NCBI RefSeq assembly: GCF_007990715.1
Contig: NZ_BJWY01000005.1
Coordinates: 1 to 64,000 of the forward strand
DNA length: 64,000 nt
Source of the DNA: Nocardia seriolae NBRC 15557
GTDB taxonomy: Bacteria; Actinomycetota; Actinomycetes; Mycobacteriales; Mycobacteriaceae
Reading direction: 5' to 3'
Of the stretch, positions 55,901 through 63,981 are shown one piece after another. The stretch's first letter is position 1. Each line of letters begins with the position of its first letter. The notes under the pieces are model-generated. The model worked only from the letters and a program-made list of their open reading frames with translations, was not told the origin of the DNA and searched no databases. The translations under genes and the position numbers were made by a program.

Positions 55901-57396
55901 TAGACCTCTCGGTGCGTGTCCCACCAGTCACGCAGGGACACAGCGGTATTCGATCGGGCGAGCGCGACTCCGGCTTCGGCCGCGGCCAATTCGGCGGCCG
56001 CGGACTCGCGCGCCTCCACGGCACGCTGGGCGGCGCGTTCGGCGCGGGTGCGTTCGGTGACGGCCTGGTCGACCAGGGTCAGGGCGCGGCGGACGGCGCG
56101 GACGTCGGCGTCACGTTCCTCGGCGTGGGAGCGGACGGTGGTGGTGAGATTGTCGGCGCGGGCGGACTCGGGCAGCGTCGTCCACGGGATGCCCGCTTCC
56201 TCGGCGGCGGAACGCAATTCGTCCTCGCCACGGGCCAGGGCCGACGATGCGTTCGTCACGGCGGCCTGGGCGCGTTCGGATTCCTCGAGACGCTGATCGA
56301 CGGTCTGGCGCGACTTCAACGCCTTGTCGTTGTGGACGGCGGCGGAGGTCTCCAGACGGCGGACCGCGTCGGCGAGGTCGTCGAGCTGCTGTTTGCCCTC
56401 GTAGGCGCTGGAGCGCTGCAGGGTCTCGCGGTCGGCGAGGGCCTGCTCGTAGGCGCGGTCGGCGTCCTCGGCGCGGGTCTCGGCGGCGGCGCGCTCGGTG
56501 TCGCGGCGGCGGCGCAGCGCGGCGGCCGCGTGCAGGGCGGTGCCGGAGTGGGTGACCGCGTCCAGGCGGGTGCGCACCTGGTCGATATCCGTCTTCGCCT
56601 GCACGGCAAGGTATTTGTGGTAGACCTTGACGAAATCGCGGGTGGCGGTGTCGGCCTGGATCAGGCCCTCGAGGGTGCGGCCGACCTCCTCCATATCGCT
56701 GAAGGAGCGGGCGGCGTCGAGGATCAGCTGCTCGTCGAGCGGGCGCAGGCCGTCGGTGAGGGCCTGGGACAGTCCGCGCGGGTCGAGGTTCTTGGCCAGC
56801 TGTGGGCGGCGCAGCGTCAGAATGAGATTGATCAGCTGGTCGTAGCGCTGCTGACCGAGGCCGAACATGCGGGCGTCGATGGCATTGCGGTACTCGACCG
56901 GCCGGTCCACGATGGCGTCGGAGCCGATCTGCTCGGCCAGCTGCTTGCGGGTCAGCGGCCGGTCGTCGGGGCCCAGCAGCGAGAAGTCCACGCCCACCCG
57001 GCCGTCGGCCACGAAATACCAGCGGGTCACCTTGTCGTTTGAGCGGGTGGCGCGCATGCCGATGCCGATGGTCACCGTCTCCGGGGAGTCCCAGCTGCCG
57101 CGCGCGAACTCCATCCACACGTAGGAGTAGGCCGATTCCTGCTTGCGGTAGAGCAGGTTCGACTTCATGGTGCGTTCCTCACCCGCGAACGGGTTGAGCC
57201 GGCGCGGCTCGATCCGGCCGTCGAGCACGAACGGGAACAGCACCTCGAGGGCCTTGGTCTTGCCCGAGCCATTGGGCCCGCGCAGCACCAGGCGGCCGTC
57301 GGCGAAGCAGAACTCCTGGTCGCGGTAGTCCCACAGGTTGATGATGCCCGCCCGGGTGGGGACGAAGCGCACTCCACCGTGAATGTGGTCGGCCAT
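52933..57396 (-). CDS. jetC: Wadjet JetC-like SMC ATPase (TIGR02680 family)
   Basis: A 1487-aa SMC/MukB-like motor. The Walker A loop GPNGSGKT is at residues 40-47, with FVPTRAGIINLWDYRDQEFC before it. Long heptad-rich, Ala/Glu/Arg coiled-coil arms fill most of the middle, interrupted by a hinge-like globular region near residues 640-800 (RLVRFADAVPPARAAGIEAA). The C-terminal head carries the ABC signature ALSGGEQSVSLHLP (about 1345) and Walker B RLLALDEAFAGVDDNGRSEL (about 1380). Length and motifs match the TIGR02680 family. In Wadjet systems JetC, with JetA and JetB, extrudes plasmid loops. The ATG overlaps the jetB stop (TGATG). A longer open frame upstream lies inside jetB and was rejected. 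Confidence 0.88.
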   Translation of the reverse strand: MADHIHGGVRFVPTRAGIINLWDYRDQEFCFADGRLVLRGPNGSGKTKALEVLFPFVLDGRIEPRRLNPFAGEERTMKSNLLYRKQESAYSYVWMEFARGSWDSPETVTIGIGMRATRSNDKVTRWYFVADGRVGVDFSLLGPDDRPLTRKQLAEQIGSDAIVDRPVEYRNAIDARMFGLGQQRYDQLINLILTLRRPQLAKNLDPRGLSQALTDGLRPLDEQLILDAARSFSDMEEVGRTLEGLIQADTATRDFVKVYHKYLAVQAKTDIDQVRTRLDAVTHSGTALHAAAALRRRRDTERAAAETRAEDADRAYEQALADRETLQRSSAYEGKQQLDDLADAVRRLETSAAVHNDKALKSRQTVDQRLEESERAQAAVTNASSALARGEDELRSAAEEAGIPWTTLPESARADNLTTTVRSHAEERDADVRAVRRALTLVDQAVTERTRAERAAQRAVEARESAAAELAAAEAGVALARSNTAVSLRDWWDTHREVYSPIRTGLFEAIDDALAMVGTEQAPPRDATSGGKAKKGRGTASGEAAGNRSATTGAGGAALEAAEARAALAIALDDDTAPATPAEVLAERTEPLTDEIRARRQEARARAAQATTRAGELRAERESVAAERDDAPAGFAARTDIRPDRPGAPLWRLVRFADAVPPARAAGIEAALQAANLLDAWVCPGEELPEHASDQFLVPLPPGERPSGRTLADVLVVEDDTDSLTVPRQTVADVLASIALHESDAADGKRASGKDDPAPGSGSAQRVSGAAAQPVASGGGVAIGADGRFRQGVQVGRHVKADAEFIGTTARARRRELRLAELAAAIEAAVTEAEIAAAAEQAATDELGRISAAAKALPRTTAVTAALRGVAEAAGMLRSRAEAAGQAERDLDQAVAEYSAADKKVRAIAADHKAPRDPAELDALAAAVRHFENAGTALLRLRGDHQREHERAREAGDRLEESKDLAEAFAEEAEAARSGYQEQLRKLETLRDALGAGAADIDRELEAAREKIDAARAEQKAARKAAAEAIEAVGTAEGAHRAAHDTLGTALTELLADVRHLAPYARPDLLSLLGAPAEIRWPSSDAAWPTPEQLLYRIENGDPEQAPKVLPDEVSALFETLATATASVRAGEAARKATRSAVTTALQEFDAALTAARQDYRLHWDAADGLTVVQVHDDHGLSALADFAERIGGARRDQELLLTDAERRILEDALLTGLAQQIHERTSDARDLISRMGTEMKQRRMSSGNTIGVHWVLADNLSEPARAVCKLLDRDSADLTPEDLSTIRAYFAAEIRTARTAHPERSFPEILAATLDYRAWRIFSFTILTADGTEDRLTVARHSALSGGEQSVSLHLPLFAAAHVMLDSADPQAPRLLALDEAFAGVDDNGRSELLGLSVQFDLDLFMTGYDLWITYPHVPACAHYDLAHSAAENTVSATLLVWDSDDLLAEHDGSDLTTALGSPNRRRLPHGLEGAIPLDEELETVG

Positions 57397-58835
57397 CAGT
57401 GCCCGGATCCCTTCTGTGTGGAGCTGTCCGCGTCGTTGTGCGCGGGAGAGTTGGTTTGCGCGTGAGAGTCGAGTTGCGTTGGGGAGAGGAACAATTCGGA
57501 TTCCGCACGGGTGCGGATGGTGACGATCGCACCCCGGTAGCGGGCCAGCGCGGGCAGGATGAGCAGCCCGCCGTCGACGAGCTCGACCAGGCGCAGCCGC
57601 TCGAGCAGGGACACCACCTCGGCGGTCAGGCCGGGGACGTCGGCCTGCCACTGGGCGGCGAAGGTGTTGCCGTAGCGGCCGGTCAGCATCTGCACGGTGT
57701 CGCGGATCCAGGACGATTCGACGAACGGGAAATCCGGGATCTCGGGTTCCTCGGCGTCCTCTTCCGAATCCTCGTGCGCGCCGAAGACATCCACGGGATC
57801 GGCCAGCGGGGCGAAGACGGTCGTCACCGGGATGGCGGTGTCGAGCTGCTCGGCCAGATCGGTGAACGGACGGTCAGGGCGGGGCCTGCGCTGCACCGGA
57901 TTGTCGAGATCCAGCACCAGATCGGCGATCTCGCCCGCGAGCAGCAGCGCCACCTGCGCGAGCGTGCCGGTGCCCGGGAAGCGGACATCGGAGAGCCGCC
58001 CCGAACTGTCGATCAGCGCAACGCCTTCCGCGCGCCGCTCGGCCCGCAGGCCGGTCAGATACTCGACCTCGGTGACCAGTTTCTCCTGCGCCAGCAGTGA
58101 CCGCTCGGGTTCGGTGAGCTCGTCGGCGTAGACGACCGGCTGCTCCACCAGGGCCCGGCGCACCTTCCGCGCCGCCAGAGCCATTGCGGGAGAACGAGTA
58201 TCGGAGCCACCGGCCTCCTCGCCCAGCAACCCGGTGACACTCTGCAGGTGCTGCAGCGCCCGCGGCGGCCGGAACAGCGCGAACACCACCGACCGGTCGA
58301 TGTCGTAGAGCGCCTCACCGGCCTCGGGATCACTGGCCCAGCCCCCGGCGTCACCGTCGGCGAGGGTGACCGCGCCGCGCGCCGCCAGCCAGCCGACCGC
58401 GTCCACGAACGCATCCCGATCCGCGGCCCGATCCGGCGCGAGCTCCAGCCCGTCCACCCGCTCGGTATACGCCGCCACCTGATCGGCCAACTCCGACAGG
58501 GTGATCTGATCCCCGGCCCGCCCCAACGCGGCCAGCGCCAACGCCAGATAGGAGTAACGCCGTCGATCGAACAGCCGGTCGCCCGTGGTTCGTGCGGGCC
58601 GCCCGCCATCGAGCCGATCCAGCACCGGGAACAACCGCGCCGTCGTCTCGGTCACCTCCAGCCGATACCCGAACAGCTCGGCCGGGTCCTCCCGCAACTC
58701 CGTCGCCCACCGCCGAAGCAGCGGCAGCGCAATCCGATCCGGATAAGTCCGCGTCACCAGATGGTTGGCAAGGATCACCCGCGCCGCGCGCTGATAACTG
58801 TCCAACGCCAGCGAATCGATACTCCGCGCATGCAT
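57396..58835 (-). CDS. jetB: Wadjet JetB-like subunit (TIGR02678 / DUF2398 family)
   Basis: A 479-aa protein matching the second gene of the four-gene TIGR02677-TIGR02680 neighbourhood. It starts LALDSYQRAARVILANHLVT then RTYPDRIALPLLRRWATELR, with REDPAELFGYRLEVTETTAR shortly after. A middle winged-helix-like region contains LFRPPRALQHLQSVTGLL. It corresponds to MukE/JetB, the winged-helix subunit bridging the kleisin and the SMC heads. Both ends overlap neighbours by single TGATG junctions (jetA stop/jetB start, jetB stop/jetC start), showing a tightly coupled operon. Acidic insert near residue 350 (AHEDSEEDAEEPEIP). Confidence 0.85.
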   Translation of the reverse strand: MHARSIDSLALDSYQRAARVILANHLVTRTYPDRIALPLLRRWATELREDPAELFGYRLEVTETTARLFPVLDRLDGGRPARTTGDRLFDRRRYSYLALALAALGRAGDQITLSELADQVAAYTERVDGLELAPDRAADRDAFVDAVGWLAARGAVTLADGDAGGWASDPEAGEALYDIDRSVVFALFRPPRALQHLQSVTGLLGEEAGGSDTRSPAMALAARKVRRALVEQPVVYADELTEPERSLLAQEKLVTEVEYLTGLRAERRAEGVALIDSSGRLSDVRFPGTGTLAQVALLLAGEIADLVLDLDNPVQRRPRPDRPFTDLAEQLDTAIPVTTVFAPLADPVDVFGAHEDSEEDAEEPEIPDFPFVESSWIRDTVQMLTGRYGNTFAAQWQADVPGLTAEVVSLLERLRLVELVDGGLLILPALARYRGAIVTIRTRAESELFLSPTQLDSHAQTNSPAHNDADSSTQKGSGH

Positions 58836-60631
58836 CAGCCCACCTCCCCGCCGCTGCGAGGATCTCCACCGGTGCTGCCGGGATCGCCACTGCCGCTGTC
58901 GATGTGGGTCCCCGCGTCGCTGCCGTGCTCGCTGTCACTGCCGTCGGTGACGTCGTGTGCCGACGGCGTGGGTGGAACCTGCCGGGTGGCAGACGATTCC
59001 GGCGCGCCATCGGCCTGGCGTGAGGTCGGCTCCTCGATGGTGGCGGTCGTCGGTTCCGGTACGCCGCGACCTGCGCGCGCACCGGACCCGCGTGCCCGCA
59101 GCGAGGCGGTCTCGCGCACTTCCAGGCGTCGATTGTTCAGGTGCAGTACGCCTTTGGAGGTGCGGACCAGGGTCGAACCGGTGTGTTCGGACACCGTCAG
59201 CGTGACGCCGTTGTCCGAGCCGGATGTGCCGGGTACGCGGCCGCTGACCGGGACCCACGCGGTGGAGGCGGCGTCGAGAAGCTTGAGCAGGACCTCGGTT
59301 TCGCCCTCGTCGAGCTCGCGGTCGTAGAGGTCGGCGGAGGCGAGGGAGCGGGCCGCTTCGGCGCGGGCGCGCTGGGCGTCGAGCTGGACCTGACGCAGGC
59401 GGCGGATGCCCGCGTCATTGCGTTGCAGGCGGGCGGGCGCGCCCGGCGTGGGCGGGCGGCCGGTTTCGGCGAGGGTGCGCGCTATCTCCAAAGGCGGTGC
59501 GTCCCACAAGGATCGGATGGCGGGGATGACATCGGCGTCCGGATGGTACATGGACAGGTGGCGGGGGCGGCCGAGGCCGAAGACGGCGTCGTAGAGGGCG
59601 TGGGCGGCCTCGGCGGTGGGGGCGGCGGTGAACCAGCCCGCGAGATGGCGCAGCGCGGATTCGCGGCTGACGCCGCCCTTGCGGGTCTCGGTGACACGGC
59701 GCAGCAGCGACAGCACGGCGGCGATGGCGCTCATGGTGGCCTCGCGCAGGCGCTCGCATTCGGTGAGCCCGCCCTCGTCGTCGCCGATGAACCAGGCCCG
59801 CAAACCCTGCCAGCGGGACCGCCAATCGGCTTGGCGCTCATCGGTATTCAGCAGCACGCGCTCGTCGCAGCGCGCCGCCCGCTCGATGAGGTCCTCGACG
59901 CCGGTGGCCTCGACCTCGCGGATGGCGGTGGCCAGGCGCGGCGCGAAACGAGCCAGATCCATGGAGAATTCGCGCATGTGCGCCAGCAGCGCGTCCTTGT
60001 GCGCGAGGAAGGCTTCGGGGGTGGCCTCGGTGGTGCGCACCAGATCGCCGAGGGTGAGGTAGAAGTGGGCGGCGCGCTCGGCCAGGTCCGAGAGCGCCCG
60101 GTCCAGGCGGTTGAGCACCCGGTACACCCGGGGCGCGTCGGCGCTCTTGTTGGCCTCGGCCAGGGTGTGCAGATCGGCCAGCAGCTCCGGCAGGACGAGA
60201 CGCGACAGGGATGCCTCGTCGAGCCGCGCGTCGAGGACCTCCGAAACCGCCCGATATGCCTGATATCCCGCCTGCGAGAACTGATAGACGAAGTGCCGGT
60301 TCCGATATTCGGCCAGCGTGGCCGCCCGCGTCCCGTCGTAACTGCGCTCCAGCACTCCCCACTGGTGCAACTGCTCGAGCAGCGGCCCGACCTCGGTCGC
60401 GGTCAGCGCGGGCGCACCCGGGCAACGATTGAGCGTGTCGGCGACATCGGAGGCGTGCAGCAGCACCACGTACGCGGCGCGGGCGGTGTCGAAGGCCCGC
60501 AACACCCACAGGTAGTCGGCCCGTTTCTCGGCGGTGGCGAAGGAGAACAAGCGCAGCCGGTCGGCATGTGGAAACTCCTCGGACCCGACCCCCCTCGGGT
60601 CGGGCAGCAATCCATCAGCGGACTCGGTCAC
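58835..60631 (-). CDS. jetA: Wadjet JetA-like kleisin (TIGR02677 / DUF2397 family)
   Basis: A 598-aa protein matching the first gene of the same neighbourhood. It begins RLRLFSFATAEKRADYLWVL then RAFDTARAAYVVLLHASDVA, with a winged-helix region LLEQLHQWGVLERSYDGTRA, helical middle parts (DARLDEASLSRLVLPELLAD) and ETRKGGVSRESALRHLAGWF. It corresponds to the MukF-like kleisin JetA. The last 75 residues are a disordered Ser/Gly/Asp tail. GTG start without a ribosome site. A TACTAA element 10 bases upstream suggests a short-leader or leaderless transcript. It is the first gene of jetA-jetB-jetC; no jetD (TIGR02679 / DUF2399 Toprim nuclease) follows jetC or precedes jetA. Confidence 0.85.
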   Translation of the reverse strand: MTESADGLLPDPRGVGSEEFPHADRLRLFSFATAEKRADYLWVLRAFDTARAAYVVLLHASDVADTLNRCPGAPALTATEVGPLLEQLHQWGVLERSYDGTRAATLAEYRNRHFVYQFSQAGYQAYRAVSEVLDARLDEASLSRLVLPELLADLHTLAEANKSADAPRVYRVLNRLDRALSDLAERAAHFYLTLGDLVRTTEATPEAFLAHKDALLAHMREFSMDLARFAPRLATAIREVEATGVEDLIERAARCDERVLLNTDERQADWRSRWQGLRAWFIGDDEGGLTECERLREATMSAIAAVLSLLRRVTETRKGGVSRESALRHLAGWFTAAPTAEAAHALYDAVFGLGRPRHLSMYHPDADVIPAIRSLWDAPPLEIARTLAETGRPPTPGAPARLQRNDAGIRRLRQVQLDAQRARAEAARSLASADLYDRELDEGETEVLLKLLDAASTAWVPVSGRVPGTSGSDNGVTLTVSEHTGSTLVRTSKGVLHLNNRRLEVRETASLRARGSGARAGRGVPEPTTATIEEPTSRQADGAPESSATRQVPPTPSAHDVTDGSDSEHGSDAGTHIDSGSGDPGSTGGDPRSGGEVG

Positions 60632-60641
60632 CGGGAGAAGG

Positions 60642-60669
60642 TTAGTACCCCCTGCCGACCGGTTCGGAA
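60642..60669 (-). promoter_or_regulatory. Candidate promoter of the jetABC operon
   Basis: On the minus strand TTCCGA is followed after 16 bases by TACTAA, 10 bases before the jetA GTG. The -35 match is weak; the -10 is fair. The absence of a Shine-Dalgarno sequence at jetA fits a nearly leaderless message. Confidence 0.35.
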
Positions 60670-60736
60670 TCGTGCCGAGTGTCGGCGCGCCCGATCCGGC
60701 ACCCGGCGACCGATTCGCCCGGGATGTACCAGCCCG

Positions 60737-60972
60737 TCAGCCGCCCAGCGCGGCCACGCCCGCCTGGGCGAACTTCTCGTCCAGATCACCGCTGGGCGCG
60801 CCCGCCACACCGATGCCCGCGATGGGCGCTCCACCCTTGGCGGTCACCGGCGTCCCGCCCGCGAGGAACAGGGTGCCCGGAATATCGGCCAGATGCGGTG
60901 CGCCGTCGAGCCGCTTGACCAGCTGCGAGGTCGGCGCGTTCCAGGAGACCGCGGTAAACGCCTTCTGCTGGG
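60737..60972 (-). pseudogene. C-terminal fragment of a GlcG/HbpS-family protein
   Basis: Reading the minus strand gives AQQKAFTAVSWNAPTSQLVK, then APHLADIPGTLFLAGGTPV and IAGIGVAGAPSGDLDEKFAQ, ending AGVAALGG and a TGA at 60737-60739. This is the second half of the heme-binding GlcG/HbpS (DUF336) family, whose members are about 130-150 aa; only about 78 residues remain. The family N-terminus is missing and replaced by unrelated DNA near 60975. No start codon or ribosome site serves this frame, so it is a remnant. It lies between jetA and a TetR gene. Confidence 0.65.
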
Positions 60973-60981
60973 CCGACCGGG

Positions 60982-61116
60982 ATGGTACGGGACGGGGAGG
61001 GGCCGCCGTCGGGAATTGCGGGCGAATGCCCGCAGTTCGACAACACCACCTACCAGGAGGATGCCGACCGCGGCTTCCTCGCCGAGCCGGTGCACGGATT
61101 CAGTTCGCGCGGGTGA
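60982..61116 (+). pseudogene. Short coding remnant, possibly from an alkylsulfatase
   Basis: A 44-codon plus-strand frame ending CPQFDNTTYQEDADRGFLAE then PVHGFSSRG. The E-D-A-D-R-G-F-L-A-E part resembles the segment DFADTDKGFIAELEPD near the N-terminus of the alkylsulfatase gene at the end of this window. It is cut off at both sides: unrelated sequence precedes it, and it runs into the 3' end of the TetR gene in antisense. Similarity is short, so the origin is tentative. Confidence 0.3.
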
Positions 61117-61693
61117 GCATCGCGGTCAGGGCCTGGCGTACGGCGTCGGAGGCGGCGCGTTTGGACAGTCCGCGCCGGTCCATGAGGTGGTGGCGGTAGG
61201 GCCAGCCGACGGTGGCGTCGACGAGATCCAGCAGCCGCGCGCTCTCGGCGCGGTCCAGTTCCGGCGCGAAGACGCGGGCCAGGGCGTCGCGAATCCGCTT
61301 GTCGGTCAATCGCATCCGGGTGTCCACCGCGGGCGTGCGCAACGATTCGATCAGGCCCAGCACCCGGGGTTCGCGTTGCAGGGTGAAGATCGCCTCGCCC
61401 TGGCGCACCACCGCGTCGATGCGCTGGGCCAGCGGCAGTCCCGGATCGACGTCGGCGATGAGCGCCTCGACCTGCTCGGACTGCAGGTCCACCGCGGCGG
61501 TGAGCAATGCCGTGCGGGTGGGGAAGTGCACGAAGATACTGCGCTCGGACACCCCGGCGCGTTCGGCGATGCCGCGGGTGGTGGGGTCGAACTCACCGTC
61601 GTGCACCGCTGCCAGCAGGCCCTCGATGATCGCCTTGCGAGTCTGTTCCGGATTGCGCCGCCGCCGTGGGCTGTCGCCTTTGCTCTCGCTCAT
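61100..61693 (-). CDS. TetR-family regulator divergent from alkylsulfatase
   Basis: A 197-aa TetR-type repressor. The helix-turn-helix reads TRGIAERAGVSERSIFVHFP (about residues 39-58), after a basic N-terminus (SPRRRRNPEQTRKAIIEGLL). The C-terminal helices form the ligand domain. The ATG at 61693 is preceded by AAAGG inside a 20-bp tandem duplication; the upstream copy makes a 7-codon leader frame whose stop overlaps this ATG. It is transcribed away from the alkylsulfatase gene, and palindromes in the 212-bp intergenic region are candidate operators, so it probably controls that gene. Confidence 0.88.
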   Translation of the reverse strand: MSESKGDSPRRRRNPEQTRKAIIEGLLAAVHDGEFDPTTRGIAERAGVSERSIFVHFPTRTALLTAAVDLQSEQVEALIADVDPGLPLAQRIDAVVRQGEAIFTLQREPRVLGLIESLRTPAVDTRMRLTDKRIRDALARVFAPELDRAESARLLDLVDATVGWPYRHHLMDRRGLSKRAASDAVRQALTAMLTRAN

Positions 61694-61717
61694 AAGCCTT
61701 TGCCCTCGCTCATAGGG
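61678..61717 (-). repeat. 20-bp tandem duplication at the TetR start, creating a leader ORF
   Basis: CCTTTGCTCTCGCTCATAAG (61678-61697) is followed directly by CCTTTGCCCTCGCTCATAGG (61698-61717), 18 of 20 identical. On the minus strand each copy has ATGAGCGAG. The upstream ATG (at 61713) opens a 7-codon frame, M-S-E-G-K-G-L-stop, whose TGA overlaps the TetR ATG as ATGA. Confidence 0.6.
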
Positions 61718-61769
61718 GGAATCCGATCACATCGGGCCGGACCGTGCACTCGCGGGTCCGGTGGCGGGC

Positions 61770-61808
61770 GGGTGGTGCCACCCCTCGATCATGGTGCAGT
61801 GAGACTGC
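61770..61808. promoter_or_regulatory. Two palindromes between TetR and alkylsulfatase
   Basis: GGGTGGTGCCACCC (61770-61783, arms of 6 bp) and GCAGTGAGACTGC (61796-61808, arms of 5 bp) lie in the divergent intergenic region. The second precedes an AT-richer stretch (CAATAGTGGTGTAGTGT). Either may be the TetR operator; they are unlike each other. Confidence 0.4.
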
Positions 61809-61905
61809 AATAGTGGTGTAGTGTGGCCAGCGGGCAGAATGGCAGCGAATCATTGGCTATTCGTTCTGCCGCGCACGTCCATCGCATGGAGACAGGAGAG
61901 CGCCG

Positions 61906-63981
61906 ATGACCGAGGAAGTCCTCACGAACAACGGTGACGACGGCAAGCCCGGCGGGTTCCGCGTGTCCCGGCGCGGGGTGTTCGGGGCGGGCGCGGCGGC
62001 GCTGGTGGCGGCGGGCGTGGGCGCGGCTGTCTCGGGGTGCGGCGGCAAGGCCGACAACGGCTCGGCCGCGGAGAAGACCGCCAAGGACGCGGTCGACCCC
62101 AGCGGTCACATTGTCGATCAGCAGAAGCAGGCGCAGTCCTCGCTGCCCTTCGCCGACCGGCAGGACTTCGCCGACACCGACAAGGGCTTCATCGCCGAGC
62201 TCGAGCCCGACCTGGTCAAGGACGCCAAGGGAAATACGGTCTGGGACAACGAGTCCTACGGCTTCATCCAGGGCAACTGCCCCAACTCGGTGCATCCCTC
62301 GCTGTGGCGGCAGTCGCAGCTGGTGGTGAAACAGGGCCTCTACGAGGTGGTTCCGGGCATCTACCAGATCCGCGGCCTGGATCTGTCGAATATGACCATC
62401 ATCGAGGGCAAGTCCGGCGTGATCGTCATCGACCCGCTGATCTCCACGGAGACCGCCAAGGCGGGCATGGACCTGTACTTCGCGCACCGTGGCCGGAAGC
62501 CGGTGACGGGCATGATCTACACCCACTCCCACGTCGACCACTTCGGCGGCGCCATGGGCGTCATCACCCTGGAAGATGCTGTCTCCGGCCGCATTCCGGT
62601 GATCGCGCCGCAGGGCTTCATGGAGCACGCCGTGGCCGAGAACATCTTCGCCGGCACCGCCATGGCGCGCCGCTCAGCCTACATGTACGGCGCGGCGCTC
62701 CCGCGCGGCGAGAAGGGGCAGGTCGGTGCGGGTCTGGGCATGACCACCTCGATCGGCACCGTCAGCCTGATTCCGCCGAACAAGGACGTCACCCACACCG
62801 GCCAGGAAGAGGTGGTCGACGGTGTGCACGTGCAGTTCCAGATCACCCCGGGCACCGAGGCCCCGTCGGAGATGAACTTCTACTTTCCCGACTTCCGCGC
62901 GATGTGCATGGCGGAGAACGCTACTCACACCCTGCACAACCTGCTCACCCTGCGTGGCGCGCTGGTGCGTGACGCGCACGTGTGGTCGCAGTACCTCACC
63001 GAGACGATCAATATGTTCGCCGACATCTCCGATGTCGCCTTCGCCTCGCACCACTGGCCCACCTGGGGCTCGGACCAGCTCACCGAATGGCTGTCGCTGC
63101 AACGCGATACGTATGCCTACCTGCACGACCAGACCCTGCGCATGCTCAACCAGGGCTACACCGGCATCGAGATCGCGGAAATGATCCAGCTGCCACCGGC
63201 CGTCGAGCAGAAGTGGTACAACCACGGGTATTACGGCTCGGTCAGCCACGACGTCAAGGCCGTCTACCAGCGCTACATGGGCTGGTTCGACGGCAACCCG
63301 GCCCACCTGTGGGAGCACCCGCCGGTCGACTCCGGCAAGCGCCACGTGGACGCCATGGGCGGCGCGAGCGGTGTGCTGAAGGTGGCCCGCAAGGCCTACT
63401 CCGACGGCGACTACCGCTGGTGCGTGCAGGTTCTCAACTATCTGATCTTCGCCGACCCGGACAACGAGAAGGCGAAGATGCTGCAGGCCAGCGCCTTCGA
63501 ACAGCTCGCCTACGGCTCGGAGAACGCCACCTGGCGCAACTTCTTCCTCTCCGGCGCCTACGAACTGCGCAACGGCAACTTCGGCACGCCCACCAAGGCC
63601 AGCTCGGTCGGCATGATCAGCGCCCTGAGCGTGGACCAGGTATTCGACTCTGCGGCCTTCCTGGTCAACGGCCCCAAGGCGTGGGACCTGCACCTGGTCA
63701 ATGACTGGATCATTACCGACCAGAATCAGACCTACCGCACCGAGCTGCGCAACGGCGTGCTCATCCACTACGTGGTTCCCGCCGATTTCAAGGGCCCGGC
63801 CCCGGATGCCACCTTCACCCTGTCGCGGCTCGAGCTGATCGCCACCATGACCGGGGCCAAGGACATCGTGAAGGAGATCCAGGCCGGAAACATCAAGGTC
63901 AGCGGCGATCCGGCCAAGCTGAAGCAGCTGAAGGATGTCATGGAGAAGCCGGACCCCAACTTCAATATCGTCACCCCCTGA
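61906..63981 (+). CDS. Tat-exported alkyl/aryl sulfatase (MBL fold, SdsA1-like)
   Basis: A 691-aa type III alkylsulfatase, which hydrolyses long-chain alkyl sulfates such as dodecyl sulfate. The N-terminus has a Tat signal (RVSRRGVFGAGAAALVAAGV) ending in VSGCGG, which may also be a lipobox, so a lipoprotein is possible. The family start is LPFADRQDFADTDKGFIAEL and SYGFIQGNCPNSVHPSLWRQ. The binuclear zinc motif MIYTHSHVDHFGG is near residues 203-215, with MCMAENATHTLHNLLTLRGA and FASHHWPTWGS supplying further ligands. A dimerisation domain and a C-terminal SCP2-like domain (LIHYVVPADFKGPAPDATFT then LSRLELI) follow. The ATG has GGAGAG upstream. It is divergent from a TetR gene. Confidence 0.93.
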   Translation: MTEEVLTNNGDDGKPGGFRVSRRGVFGAGAAALVAAGVGAAVSGCGGKADNGSAAEKTAKDAVDPSGHIVDQQKQAQSSLPFADRQDFADTDKGFIAELEPDLVKDAKGNTVWDNESYGFIQGNCPNSVHPSLWRQSQLVVKQGLYEVVPGIYQIRGLDLSNMTIIEGKSGVIVIDPLISTETAKAGMDLYFAHRGRKPVTGMIYTHSHVDHFGGAMGVITLEDAVSGRIPVIAPQGFMEHAVAENIFAGTAMARRSAYMYGAALPRGEKGQVGAGLGMTTSIGTVSLIPPNKDVTHTGQEEVVDGVHVQFQITPGTEAPSEMNFYFPDFRAMCMAENATHTLHNLLTLRGALVRDAHVWSQYLTETINMFADISDVAFASHHWPTWGSDQLTEWLSLQRDTYAYLHDQTLRMLNQGYTGIEIAEMIQLPPAVEQKWYNHGYYGSVSHDVKAVYQRYMGWFDGNPAHLWEHPPVDSGKRHVDAMGGASGVLKVARKAYSDGDYRWCVQVLNYLIFADPDNEKAKMLQASAFEQLAYGSENATWRNFFLSGAYELRNGNFGTPTKASSVGMISALSVDQVFDSAAFLVNGPKAWDLHLVNDWIITDQNQTYRTELRNGVLIHYVVPADFKGPAPDATFTLSRLELIATMTGAKDIVKEIQAGNIKVSGDPAKLKQLKDVMEKPDPNFNIVTP

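Noticed and set aside
61678-61717. Tandem 20-bp repeats as a CRISPR fragment
   Set aside because: Two adjacent copies without spacers, overlapping a start codon; no cas genes. No CRISPR array was seen anywhere in the window.
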